A stretch of DNA of 64,000 bases from Ruminococcaceae bacterium Marseille-P2935 (GTDB lineage: Bacteria > Bacillota > Clostridia > Oscillospirales > Ruminococcaceae), in the NCBI GenBank assembly GCA_900104565.1, contig LT629952.1, positions 927,603 through 991,602 of the forward strand, written 5' to 3'. The notes beneath the pieces were generated by a model, which was not told the origin of the DNA, did no database searches, and saw only the letters and a program-made list of their open reading frames with translations. Each line of letters starts with the position of its first letter. The stretch's first letter is position 1. Of this stretch, positions 8,200 through 16,973 are shown in pieces. The translations under genes were made by a program, and so were the position numbers.

Positions 8200-8889
8200 T
8201 TAAGCGTTATCCTCATTATTGCAAACGACGCTTCTCATCTTTAAAATTGCCTCCATAGGGCCTGCGTCCATAGGGCATACTGACGAGCACTTTTTGCAGC
8301 CAATACACTGGTTGATCCCCATATCTTTCAGCAGAATTTTTCTATTCAAATTATCCCTCGGGTCAAAAACCTGCCTTGCTTCCAGGGTGAATGCGCAGGG
8401 GCCTGCAAACTCCTGTGGATTTTTTTGATAAACTGGGCAAACCGACACACAGCAGTAACATTCAATGCAGCGGCTTACCCGCTTAAACCAATCAAACCGC
8501 AGCATATCGATCGGTTCAGGCTGATACGCCGGATCTGCGTTCCGCTCCAGATAAAGCCGTAAGTCGGGGCGTCTTGCCTCGTACTCACTCCGATCGACAA
8601 TAAGGTCTTTCAGCACTGGAAACCCATGCAACGGCTCCAGCGTCATCTCGGGCAACGCCGGCTGCTCGCAGGTCAAACAGGGTTTACCATTTATTATTAC
8701 ACCGCAAAGGCCGCATTTTACCGCTTTGCAGCAGTAGCTGTAGCCCAGGGTAGGGTCCTGCTCCTCATGTATTTGATTTAAAACGTTTAAAACCGACATA
8801 CCCTCTTCATACCGAAAGGTATAAGACTGTGTGTATGGCACTGCATCTTTTTGCGGATGGAACCTATGTATTAATACATGCCCTGTCAT
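8200..8889 (-). CDS. Fumarate reductase/succinate dehydrogenase-like iron-sulfur subunit
   Basis: 229 residues. The N-terminal ferredoxin-like domain has [2Fe-2S] cysteines in CCKAVKCGLCG plus a later PCLTC. The C-terminal domain has two C-x2-C-x2-C-x3-CP motifs, CIECYCCVSVCP and CIGCKKCSSVCP, for further clusters. It should carry electrons to the flavoprotein encoded immediately upstream, whose stop codon abuts this ATG. No membrane-anchor (SdhC/FrdC) gene is nearby, so the complex is probably soluble, as in thiol:fumarate-reductase-like enzymes. Physiological donor unknown. Confidence 0.88.
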   Translation of the reverse strand: MTGHVLIHRFHPQKDAVPYTQSYTFRYEEGMSVLNVLNQIHEEQDPTLGYSYCCKAVKCGLCGVIINGKPCLTCEQPALPEMTLEPLHGFPVLKDLIVDRSEYEARRPDLRLYLERNADPAYQPEPIDMLRFDWFKRVSRCIECYCCVSVCPVYQKNPQEFAGPCAFTLEARQVFDPRDNLNRKILLKDMGINQCIGCKKCSSVCPMDAGPMEAILKMRSVVCNNEDNA

Positions 8890-10569
8890 CTACTCCACCT
8901 CCGGCTGATAATAAGGAAAGGATACCTGCACGGTACTGGTGGTAATATTGCCGCCCTGCATTTCCAGCAGAACATTTTTTGTCCAGTTTTCCCAGTCTGT
9001 TTTGGGAAAATCATGCCGGTATTGGGCGCCCCGTGTTTCACGGCGCAGCAGGGCAGCCGTAATCACGCATTTAGCCACCAGGAGCAGGTTCTTGTTTTCC
9101 ATGGCCTCCAGCAACTCCCGGTTGCAAAAACAGTCGGTGCTGGAAAGCTTGACTGGTATTTTTTCCAGCTGAACAAGCTCCTTCATTGCATTGTTTAAAG
9201 AATCCTCACTGCGCAGTACCGAAGCCCCCTTCTGCATAATGCTTTGCAGACGGCTCCGCTGATTACCCGGGGTCATTCCGTTACCGCTATGCCTCAGTTC
9301 ATCCAGCTGTTTTTCCAGTTTTATGGCCAAGCCGGTAGAAACAGGCACCGTGCGCTTTGCCCTGACCGAGTCCGCACTGTGTTCCCCTGCCGCTGCCGCA
9401 GATACAATCATCTCTGACAAAGCGTTTTGGCCCACCCGGTTGCTGCCATGTACCCCCGCTGCCGCCTCTCCAACACTGTACAAGCCTGGTATATTGGTCT
9501 GCCAGTTGGAATCCACCTTCGCTCCGCCCATAAAGAAATGGTAGGTGGGAGCAATTTCAAACCGGTCTTTTTCGGGGTCCAAGCCCACACTGCGGTAGTT
9601 ATTATAAAGAGCAGGAAATTCCCGCTTTAAATATCCTTTTTCCAAATAGGTTAAATCGCAATAAACTCCGCCTAAAGGGGAGCCTCTGCCTTCCAACACC
9701 TCAATCATAATGGCCTGGGACAAACGGTTGCGGGTGGTAAGTTCCAGTCTAGAATCGTACCGGTGCATAAACCGTTCCCCATTGCTGTTATGCAGGTGCG
9801 CAATAATAGGGTAACAACCCAATACGCCGCGCAGCTGCGGCGGCGCCAAAAAGCCAATGGGATAGGTCTGCACAAACTCCATATCCATCAGCTGTGCCCC
9901 GGCGGATAAAGCCAAAGCATATCCATCGCCGGTTAAATCATTGGAGTTATCGCTTAGCTCGTACAGTTCACCTGCACCACCGGTTGCCAAAATCACCGCA
10001 TTCGCCTGAAACAGCCACACCTCCCCGGTAACGGTGTGAAAACCTACGGCGCCGCAGGCATGTCCGTTTTGAATATCTAAACCGGTGATCATCACCTCTT
10101 CATAAAATGGAATCCTGCGTTTTTGCGCCTCACCCCACAAGCCCTTCAGCATTTCATGGCCAGTGCGGTTTTCCATATAAGGGGACCGATAACAGCTATG
10201 CCCGCCTTCGGTGCGAAGCGCCAATGTTTTTCCATCCGGCGTACGGTGAAACATGCATCCCATCCGCTCCAGGTCCATGACCAAACCGCCAATTTTTTCT
10301 ACCGTTTGGCGCACCAGTTCCTGATTGCACAGCCAATCCCCTCCCCGCAGGGTATCCTGCTCGTGCAGCATTTTGCTGTCTTGCTGCTCTTTCCAACGGT
10401 CGTCTACCGCCGCCAAAGCACCCGGAGCCATCACGGTTGCACCGCTGCGCAAGGCCTTGCCTTTACTCACAATGCAGGCTCGTACCCCTTTGCGGCTCGC
10501 AGCAATCGCAGCCATCATACCGGCGCCTCCGGCGCCAACTACCAGTACATCAGTTTCTACCCGCCTCAT
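8890..10569 (-). CDS. Fumarate reductase/succinate dehydrogenase-like flavoprotein subunit
   Basis: 559 residues with an N-terminal FAD site (VVGAGGAG, about 10-17), the GGHS segment near residue 120, a second FAD segment ILATGGAGELY, and the C-terminal GVHGSNRVGQNALSE motif of SdhA/FrdA/NadB proteins. The histidine that binds FAD covalently in membrane complexes (SHT-x-AAxGG) is replaced by RSGATVMAPGALAA, so FAD is probably non-covalent. The usual FQFHPT stretch reads FVQTYP, a histidine-to-tyrosine change in the active-site region. Likely reduces fumarate or another enoate. First gene of a two-gene operon with a good promoter at 10706-10734. Confidence 0.87.
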   Translation of the reverse strand: MRRVETDVLVVGAGGAGMMAAIAASRKGVRACIVSKGKALRSGATVMAPGALAAVDDRWKEQQDSKMLHEQDTLRGGDWLCNQELVRQTVEKIGGLVMDLERMGCMFHRTPDGKTLALRTEGGHSCYRSPYMENRTGHEMLKGLWGEAQKRRIPFYEEVMITGLDIQNGHACGAVGFHTVTGEVWLFQANAVILATGGAGELYELSDNSNDLTGDGYALALSAGAQLMDMEFVQTYPIGFLAPPQLRGVLGCYPIIAHLHNSNGERFMHRYDSRLELTTRNRLSQAIMIEVLEGRGSPLGGVYCDLTYLEKGYLKREFPALYNNYRSVGLDPEKDRFEIAPTYHFFMGGAKVDSNWQTNIPGLYSVGEAAAGVHGSNRVGQNALSEMIVSAAAAGEHSADSVRAKRTVPVSTGLAIKLEKQLDELRHSGNGMTPGNQRSRLQSIMQKGASVLRSEDSLNNAMKELVQLEKIPVKLSSTDCFCNRELLEAMENKNLLLVAKCVITAALLRRETRGAQYRHDFPKTDWENWTKNVLLEMQGGNITTSTVQVSFPYYQPEVE

Positions 10570-10705
10570 AAGTCTCCTCCATCCGCTTCCGTATCAGGCT
10601 GAAGTTGCCCTTGATTGTTAGGGAAATTGCAGAATTGCATCTTTAATAAAATTGGAAGATAATACCCCTGTATTTTATGCCGTTTTAATAGAATGCTTTG
10701 CAGTT

Positions 10706-10734
10706 ATTATAACCCATCCCGCAGGGGTTGGCAA
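10706..10734 (-). promoter_or_regulatory. Sigma-A promoter of the flavoprotein/iron-sulfur operon
   Basis: Minus strand: -35 TTGCCA (10734-10729), 17-base spacer, -10 TATAAT (10711-10706). The spacer contains the short inverted pair ACCC/GGGT, which might be an operator. Confidence 0.75.
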
Positions 10735-10774
10735 TCCATTTTGCCTTTTGTAAACAAATGTTCTGGCCAAAACC

Positions 10775-11011
10775 TTAGGCTGCTGATTTTGGTGGAATAC
10801 ACGCCTTTATTCTTCCGGAGGACATATGCCTCCGTTTTTGTATGATCGTACTGAACCGAAAACCTAACCATGCCGTTACTATCATTCCACCGCCCAGAGC
10901 AATACGCAGCACCACTTGATAAACTGTAAGCAGCCCCAAGTCGCTTCCACCCGCTGTCGTATAAATAATCACTCCGCCCAAAAAACCTAAAATAATAAAA
11001 ATCCGTTTCAT
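10775..11011 (-). CDS. Small hypothetical membrane protein
   Basis: 78 residues with two hydrophobic segments (about 3-20 and 30-50) and a basic C-terminus. The ATG at 11011 has a near-ideal GGAGG five bases upstream, which is the main reason to call it a gene. It resembles no family I recognise. It lies just upstream of, and on the same strand as, the fumarate-reductase-like operon, whose promoter falls downstream of this stop codon. Confidence 0.6.
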   Translation of the reverse strand: MKRIFIILGFLGGVIIYTTAGGSDLGLLTVYQVVLRIALGGGMIVTAWLGFRFSTIIQKRRHMSSGRIKACIPPKSAA

Positions 11012-11703
11012 ATAAACCTCCATTCTGCAGCTTCTTATAGCTGCATTCCAATTTATAATAAGGGGTAACAAATATTTTCATTACCTTTCTGTTCCTTATT
11101 ATCTCTATTGTAAAGAGGTTATTGTCCTATAAAACGGACTTTATTTTCAACCTTATTCAAATGGTCAAAACCCCGGCTAACCCGGCGCCTATGTGAATTG
11201 ATAAGAGTATTTACCAGCAAACACCCTAAGGCACATGAAATACGGTTTTGCTTACTTTCCTTGCCTTGTCTGTCATAAACTGGCGTGTAGGTTTTAAACC
11301 AAGTTTGTTCCAACCTGTTTGATCTATCATAACCACCGTAGACCCAATAGATTTTAAAACCAAATAAAAAATGCAGCCGCCGGACAGCTTTTATGCCGCC
11401 TTATGGCTGCGCCTTGGAAATGATAAAAACCAGATTAATAGGCTGGTGCATTTTTTAACGCACTCTACCCAGAGGCCGCCTGCTTTCCAGTCTGCCCGCA
11501 CAGATATTCCATTGCGAATTGAATCAAAGCAGGAATTCTATGTTTCTAAGTCTTGTTGAAAGATGCTGTCCTCCATAATAAAAAACACTACTGCTAGGTT
11601 TTTTTGCTGTTTGAAAGAAGAGGACCACCCCCATCAGCAGAAATCAATGCGGCCATAGCCTTTCGGCAGGGAAATAAATGGAAGGCAGCGTTCCCCGCCA
11701 AAC
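11012..11703. other. Gene-poor region with traces of decayed coding sequence
   Basis: No intact gene is supported. On the minus strand around 11150-11310 two overlapping frames (one with GLKPTRQFMTDKARKVSKTVF, the other with CALGCLLVNTL) look like one protein broken by a frameshift and a stop; I do not recognise the family. The rest has no clear signals. Confidence 0.3.
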
Positions 11704-12168
11704 TTATTGGATATTCCGCCTCATGGTGCGCAAGCATTCCCGGTACCCCTTTTGTTCATATAATCGGGCAGCCCCATCATTCTGGCTTAAAACGTTTAGT
11801 TCCAGGTAATCAAGGTTACGATTTCTTGCCCAATATTCAGCGTAATCTAATAAAGCCGTGCCAATTCCCTGTCCTCTATATTCTTCTTTTACAACCAAAT
11901 CCATCACATAGGCATATTGATGAGGTAAAAAGCAGGCATAGGGCGGGGTTTCCTGAGCCTGAAGAAGCAAAAACCCTACTGCCTCAGTACCCTCCTCCGC
12001 CAATAATATATCTGAACCCGAACTCTCTATAATTCTTTCTAAAAATTCCCTGCTCTGATTGGCCGGACGCAGATACTGAGGCTGGAGCCGGGCCATATCA
12101 CAGAACAACTGCTGGTAAAGAGCTTCAATTTGGGGAATATCTCCTTCTGCCGCTGTGCGTATTCTCAT
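11704..12168 (-). CDS. GNAT-family N-acetyltransferase
   Basis: 154 residues. Acetyl-CoA-binding motif A is clear: VMDLVVKEEYRGQGIGTALLDYAEYWA (R/Q-x-x-G-x-G/A near residue 100). The C-terminal LNVLSQNDGAARLYEQKGYRE is the family's motif B. The ATG at 12168 is chosen for AAGGAG seven bases upstream. Substrate cannot be predicted. Monocistronic. Confidence 0.88.
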   Translation of the reverse strand: MRIRTAAEGDIPQIEALYQQLFCDMARLQPQYLRPANQSREFLERIIESSGSDILLAEEGTEAVGFLLLQAQETPPYACFLPHQYAYVMDLVVKEEYRGQGIGTALLDYAEYWARNRNLDYLELNVLSQNDGAARLYEQKGYRECLRTMRRNIQ

Positions 12169-12335
12169 CAAAACACTCCTTTTTTCGCTCAAATTACTAT
12201 TGAATCAATTTAACCAGAACTATGCCAGTCCTTTTGTTAGGTTATGCTGTACGGTATGATGCAGACACAAGTGCTTTTCCAGCTTATTGAATACGCGCTG
12301 TGCCAGTCAACTGCACCTGATAAGCAGTTTTCTGA

Positions 12336-13100
12336 TTACTGTTGGCTTAGCTCCCACACCCTCATAATAAGTTTATGGGGCAGCAGTTTGGCTGCAACCC
12401 GGTGAATGTGGTTGCCTACCCCATACATGGAAATTCCCTTACCTTTGGCGGAATCCCGAAGGGCTTTGGCCACCACTTTCTGCGGGTTGGTTACAAAAAA
12501 GAAGTTGTGTACTGCCTGATCGCCCGTGTGTAACGCAGCTACTTTCAAAAAATCTGTCTTCATCCACCCTGGGCAAACTGCGGTTACCGTAATACCCTTT
12601 GGCCTTAATTCCTGATGCAAAGCACGGGAATAATGCAGCACAAACGCTTTGGTGGCCGCGTAAATATTCAGCCTTGGAAGCGGCTGAAAAGACGAGGTAG
12701 AAGATATTTGCAATATTCTACCGCCAGATGAAAAATAAGGCAGTGTGGCCAATGTCATCTGAACCAGTGCACGGCAGTTTAAATCTATCATATCCAGCGA
12801 ATCCTGTTCACTTACCTCTCCATAACGGCCAAATTTTCCAAACCCCGAGCAGTTTATGAGCAGCATTACCTGAGCATCCGCTTGCTGTAACGCTGCACGG
12901 TACTTCGCATACTCTTCTTCTTTGGTTAAATCCATTGGAATTACCCTGGCCCGTACGGGCAGTTCTTCCGCCAACTGTTCCAGATTTTCCCGACGCCGGG
13001 CAATCAACCAAATTTCTTCCAGCTTTTCCTTGTCGGCTATCTGTCTGGCAAATTCTTTTCCCAAGCCGGAGGATGCTCCGGTTACCACCGCTACCTTCAT
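12336..13100 (-). CDS. Short-chain dehydrogenase/reductase (SDR)
   Basis: 254 residues, classical SDR. N-terminal TGASSGLG cofactor motif at about 7-14, a CSG/NCSG structural segment, catalytic serine in QISSTSS and the YAATKAF (YxxxK) motif. Basic residues after the second strand (ARRRENL) suggest NADP(H). The ATG at 13100 has GAGGAAG just upstream; an upstream in-frame start lies inside a terminator. Acyl-chain or small-carbonyl reductase activity is typical; substrate unknown. Confidence 0.88.
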   Translation of the reverse strand: MKVAVVTGASSGLGKEFARQIADKEKLEEIWLIARRRENLEQLAEELPVRARVIPMDLTKEEEYAKYRAALQQADAQVMLLINCSGFGKFGRYGEVSEQDSLDMIDLNCRALVQMTLATLPYFSSGGRILQISSTSSFQPLPRLNIYAATKAFVLHYSRALHQELRPKGITVTAVCPGWMKTDFLKVAALHTGDQAVHNFFFVTNPQKVVAKALRDSAKGKGISMYGVGNHIHRVAAKLLPHKLIMRVWELSQQ

Positions 13101-13122
13101 ATGCTTCCTCTTTTCCTGATAA

Positions 13123-13150
13123 AAAAAGCACAGTACCAAACCGTGCTTTT
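13123..13150 (-). terminator. Rho-independent terminator
   Basis: Minus strand: AAAAGCAC pairs with GTGCTTTT around an 11-base loop, then T. It separates the membrane-anchored unknown (13254-13970) from the SDR gene, whose start is about 20 bases downstream. Confidence 0.75.
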
Positions 13151-13253
13151 CTTGTTTGTAATAATGGGCTGCCCCAAATAATACAATTGGTTTACATTGC
13201 TTGCCGGGGGTTTACGCTGTTTGCGTGCGGGGTCCGGCCCAAGCCAGTTCAGC

Positions 13254-13970
13254 TTATGACTGGCTGGCAGCACTTTGCGCAGCCTGAGAAATAATGGGGT
13301 TTTCCTCTGCGGGAATATCTTTTATCGCATAAAGATAATAATCCTTATTGCTTTTCTTCATCTCATAATACATGTACTTTTCTGCTTGCGGTTCTTCAGT
13401 TTCGCCGCCAATGGTGGTAGTCCAGCTGTTGCCTGGGGGGATATACCCTACCATGAGCTGCAAAACATCCCCCTTCTTTTTAATCTCCACCACTTTGGGA
13501 ATATAGAAACCGCTGGTGCGCCCCATAATGGGCACATGGTAAGTTTTTGTATCTGCCTCGTACTCATAGGTCATTTCATAGTCACCAAAGGTCATATGGT
13601 TTAAGGTGACCTCCTTGCCAAACAGCTTGGCGGCACTGGCCTCAACATCGGTTGACGGTACGATCAGCCGCATGGTGTCGTCATATGCATAGCTGCCGCT
13701 TTTTTCATCCATCAGGGTAGACCACATTGCTGCCTGCAGCACCATATTCTGATCAGCCTCTGCCGGTGAATTGAAGGGCACCGGGTCAAACATGATAACC
13801 GGGCGGAGCATCTCTTCAAACATCTTTTTTTCTTTCGTGTTGTCCAACAGCTTTTGGGTAAAATTAATGCTTGCAACCACAATAGCAATTACGCCAATAA
13901 TGGCCAACACAATAAACAGCCCGCCAATGGGCGCTGCATAACGGTATTTTCGGTTTCTGCTGGTTGACAT
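13254..13970 (-). CDS. Hypothetical membrane-anchored protein
   Basis: 238 residues. A basic N-terminus (SRNRKYRYA) is followed by one membrane helix at about residues 14-37, then an extracytoplasmic domain of about 200 residues, mixed alpha/beta by composition. There is no lipobox and no motif I recognise. It lies 16 bases downstream of proA on the same strand but has no obvious link to proline synthesis; probably a small secreted-domain protein of the cell envelope. Confidence 0.75.
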   Translation of the reverse strand: MSTSRNRKYRYAAPIGGLFIVLAIIGVIAIVVASINFTQKLLDNTKEKKMFEEMLRPVIMFDPVPFNSPAEADQNMVLQAAMWSTLMDEKSGSYAYDDTMRLIVPSTDVEASAAKLFGKEVTLNHMTFGDYEMTYEYEADTKTYHVPIMGRTSGFYIPKVVEIKKKGDVLQLMVGYIPPGNSWTTTIGGETEEPQAEKYMYYEMKKSNKDYYLYAIKDIPAEENPIISQAAQSAASQS

Positions 13971-13986
13971 AGTTTTTTCTCCCGAT

Positions 13987-15234
13987 CTAACGAATTTGAC
14001 CGTTTCCGGTCACAATGTATTTGTTGGTGGTCAGCTGCATAAGGCCCATAGGCCCTCTGGCATGCAGCTTTTGTGTCGAGATGCCAATCTCTGCACCCAG
14101 GCCGAATTCACCGCCGTCGGTAAACCGGGTAGAAGCATTGACATAAACTGCCGCCGCGTCGACTTGTTTAATAAAGGTCTGGCTGTTGGCGTAGTCATTG
14201 GTTACAATACACTCCGAATGCATACTGGTATATGTTTGGATATGCTGAATGGCTTCATACACGCTGTCCACCACTTTAACCGCCAAAATATAATCCAAAA
14301 ATTCTGTAGCGTAATCTTTCTCGGTGGCAGGTATTACACCGTGGCCCAAAATCTCCCGGGCACGCTCGCAGCCCCGCAGCTGAACATGAGACAAATCAAG
14401 CCGGGCTTTTGCCGCCGGCAAAAAAGCCGCTGCAATATCTTTATGCACCAGCAGCGTTTCTGCCGCATTGCAAACCGAAGGGCGCGAAGTTTTTGCATTG
14501 TTAATAATATTGACGGCCATTTCAATATCGGCATTATAATCCACATAAACATGGCAGTTGCCCACGCCTGTTTCTATCACCGGTACGGTGGCATTCTGCA
14601 CCACCGATTGAATCAGCCCTGCCCCTCCGCGGGGAATCAGCACATCGATATAGCCGTTTAGCTTCATCATTTCCGTGGCCGTCTCACGGGAGGTATCTTC
14701 CAACAGGGCAATACAGTCAGCCGGCAGCTTACAGGCCCGCAGCGCCCCGCGCATAACAGCGGCCAGTGCAGTATTTGACCGGATCGCCTCTTTACCGCCC
14801 CGCAGAAGACAGGCATTGCCTGACTTTAAACACAGTACCGCAGCATCTACGGTGACATTGGGGCGGGATTCGTAAATCATGCCCACCACACCCAAAGGTA
14901 CGCGCGTTTTCAGAATCTCCAAACCGTTGGGACGGCGGATTCCCTGCTCCACCTGGCCAATCGGATCTTCTAAGCGTGCCACATGCTCTACTGCTGAAGC
15001 CATACTTTCAACCCGGTCTTTGGTCAGCCGCAGCCGGTCAATCATAGGCTCGGGCACACCGTTCTGCCGGGCGTTTTGAACATCCGCATCATTTTGTTTT
15101 AATATTTCCGGAGTGCTGTCCCGCAGCACCGAAGCAATTGCATAGAGGGCCCGGTTCTTTTCTTCGGCAGATAAAATCCCCAGCACTCTGGATGCCTCTT
15201 TTACGCGTTGTGCCAGCTTTACAAGCTCGCTCAT
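13987..15234 (-). CDS. proA: Glutamate-5-semialdehyde dehydrogenase (gamma-glutamyl phosphate reductase)
   Basis: 415 residues. Second step of proline synthesis: NADPH reduces gamma-glutamyl phosphate to glutamate-5-semialdehyde. Family features: ESRPNVTVDAAVLCLKSGNACLLRGGKEA, VPVIETGVGNCHVYVD, the catalytic cysteine in SRPSVCNAAETLLVH, and the C-terminal FGLGAEIGISTQKLHARGPMGL. The ATG at 15234 (MSELVKLAQ) is preferred, with AAAGGGGG about ten bases upstream. It follows proB on the same strand but with a 650-base gap, wider than usual. Confidence 0.96.
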   Translation of the reverse strand: MSELVKLAQRVKEASRVLGILSAEEKNRALYAIASVLRDSTPEILKQNDADVQNARQNGVPEPMIDRLRLTKDRVESMASAVEHVARLEDPIGQVEQGIRRPNGLEILKTRVPLGVVGMIYESRPNVTVDAAVLCLKSGNACLLRGGKEAIRSNTALAAVMRGALRACKLPADCIALLEDTSRETATEMMKLNGYIDVLIPRGGAGLIQSVVQNATVPVIETGVGNCHVYVDYNADIEMAVNIINNAKTSRPSVCNAAETLLVHKDIAAAFLPAAKARLDLSHVQLRGCERAREILGHGVIPATEKDYATEFLDYILAVKVVDSVYEAIQHIQTYTSMHSECIVTNDYANSQTFIKQVDAAAVYVNASTRFTDGGEFGLGAEIGISTQKLHARGPMGLMQLTTNKYIVTGNGQIR

Positions 15235-15882
15235 AATAAGACAACCCCCTTTTAACAAACGTACTTTAAAATCAGAATTGATAATTGCAAAAAAATAAAA
15301 CGACAGTTTTTATTACCTGCAATTAAAATGCATACAAACAACACAGCGTACCGGCGCTAACGCGCCTTTTATACTCAGGGCGCAAACGGGAAAGCCTGTA
15401 GCCGCATGACCGCGGCGAACCTTTCAAAATGCAACCGTTCATGACAGCTGTTTGCAGGATAACATGATGTATCTGTTTGGATATACATACTCTTTGGTGC
15501 ATGTTTGGTATGCGTAACCCATAGGACAGGTGCACCTTGAGCACCAGTATATAAGAACCGCAGGAAGAAGGATGTCCAATGGCGAAAACAGAAGAATAGC
15601 TATTTTCGGCTGGCTCTGCTCCACAGAATACATCCTACGGTTAAAAATGCAGCCTAACAAGAGCTTTGGTTCAAACACACTGCCACTGCCTGTGGCAGGT
15701 TCTTTTCAATACATTTACCCGTTGAATTATCAGCAGTTTTTCATATACTAAGTTCGTGCAGGGAAATATTTCTTTCTCTGCTTTTTCTCGTTCAAATCAC
15801 CAAATTTATATCTCTTACGGAACACGGCTTTCTACGTTAGAGAGCAGATACACTATACTGCCGGATAGGATTTTTCGCAACC
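15235..15882. other. Long gap between proB and proA
   Basis: No supported gene. Short frames on both strands lack ribosome binding sites and have cysteine- and tyrosine-rich, non-protein-like composition. A five-bp GGCGC/GCGCC hairpin lies near 15353-15366. The gap is unusual because proB and proA are normally adjacent. Confidence 0.4.
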
Positions 15883-16671
15883 TTATTTTTGCGCCACAAA
15901 GTGGGTTCCCACCTGTTTACCGTCAAACAGGTCATACAAAACCGCCGGGTCCGAACCATTTACAATTGCCACGTCTATTCCCTTCGGGCAGGCAATTTCG
16001 GCCGCGTTGATCTTGGTGACCATTCCGCCGGTCCCCCGGGCAGAACCCGCCCCATGTGCCAGCGATTTAATTCTTTCATCAATTTGTTCCACACGGTGTA
16101 TTAGCTTCGCTTTTGGGTTTACACGCGGGTTATCGTCATACAAGCCGTCAATGTCGCTTATAATAATCAGTGCATCCGCGTCTACAATGGTGGCAACCAT
16201 GGCCGAAAGGGTGTCGTTGTCACCAAATTCAATTTCTTCAACCGAAACGGTGTCATTTTCATTGACAATGGGAATTGCTCCCATTTCCAACAGGCGCATA
16301 AAGGTGTTATGTACATTGACGTTGCGTTTTTCAGTTTCAAATACATCACGGGTAAGCAGTACCTGCGCTACATTCTGATTGTATTCCGAAAACAACTTGT
16401 CATATAAATACATCAATTCGCACTGCCCTACAGCTGCTGCAGCCTGCTTTGAGGGCGTATCGGCCGGTCTTTCTTTTAAACCAAGCTTGCCCACCCCAAC
16501 TGCAATTGCACCTGAGCTTACCAAAATCAGGTCCCGGCCAGAGTTTCGAATGTCCGCCAAAACTTTTATAAACTGTTCAATCCGCCGAATATTGATCAGC
16601 CCTGTATTATGGGTCAGCGTCGAAGTGCCAACCTTCACAACCACCCGGCGGGACTTTTGAAAGCATTCCAT
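15883..16671 (-). CDS. proB: Glutamate 5-kinase, PUA-less form
   Basis: 262 residues. First step of proline synthesis, phosphorylating the gamma-carboxyl of glutamate. The amino-acid-kinase fold is clear: VVVKVGTSTLTH at the N-terminus, LVSSGAIAVG, PIVNENDTV, FGDNDTLSAMVA, ISDIDGLY and GTGGMVTKI. The protein ends after the kinase domain; longer family members (about 370 residues) carry a C-terminal PUA domain. The ATG at 16671 follows AAGGAG at seven bases. Confidence 0.95.
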   Translation of the reverse strand: MECFQKSRRVVVKVGTSTLTHNTGLINIRRIEQFIKVLADIRNSGRDLILVSSGAIAVGVGKLGLKERPADTPSKQAAAAVGQCELMYLYDKLFSEYNQNVAQVLLTRDVFETEKRNVNVHNTFMRLLEMGAIPIVNENDTVSVEEIEFGDNDTLSAMVATIVDADALIIISDIDGLYDDNPRVNPKAKLIHRVEQIDERIKSLAHGAGSARGTGGMVTKINAAEIACPKGIDVAIVNGSDPAVLYDLFDGKQVGTHFVAQK

Positions 16672-16973
16672 GTTAATTCTCCTTAAGCTAGAGTTTATTT
16701 TCAAACCGCAATCAACCATCTACTCACTAAAACAAACGGCAGGTACGTTCCAATCCCCTGGCCAAACGGCAACCTGCATATTCATGCCTTTCTTCTGCTG
16801 ATTTTCGCAAAATTCCGACATCATGAAAACATTTAAAACACCAAGTTGCTATAAATTTTTTTGTTTCATGAAGCTGGCTTTGCCCGTTCATTTTTCCCTT
16901 TATGTGTTTTTTGTGCAGTGATATGGCAGTATGTTGCGGCGAAAAATAAAATTTTATATTTTAACCTATCTGT
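16672..16973. other. Intergenic region upstream of proB
   Basis: About 300 bases without a supported gene. It should hold the proB promoter, but I do not see a convincing -35/-10 pair, nor a terminator for the CorC-like gene. Confidence 0.35.

Noticed and set aside
15439..15678. Open frame of about 79 codons between proB and proA
   Set aside because: No ribosome binding site; many Cys and Tyr residues and no recognisable pattern.
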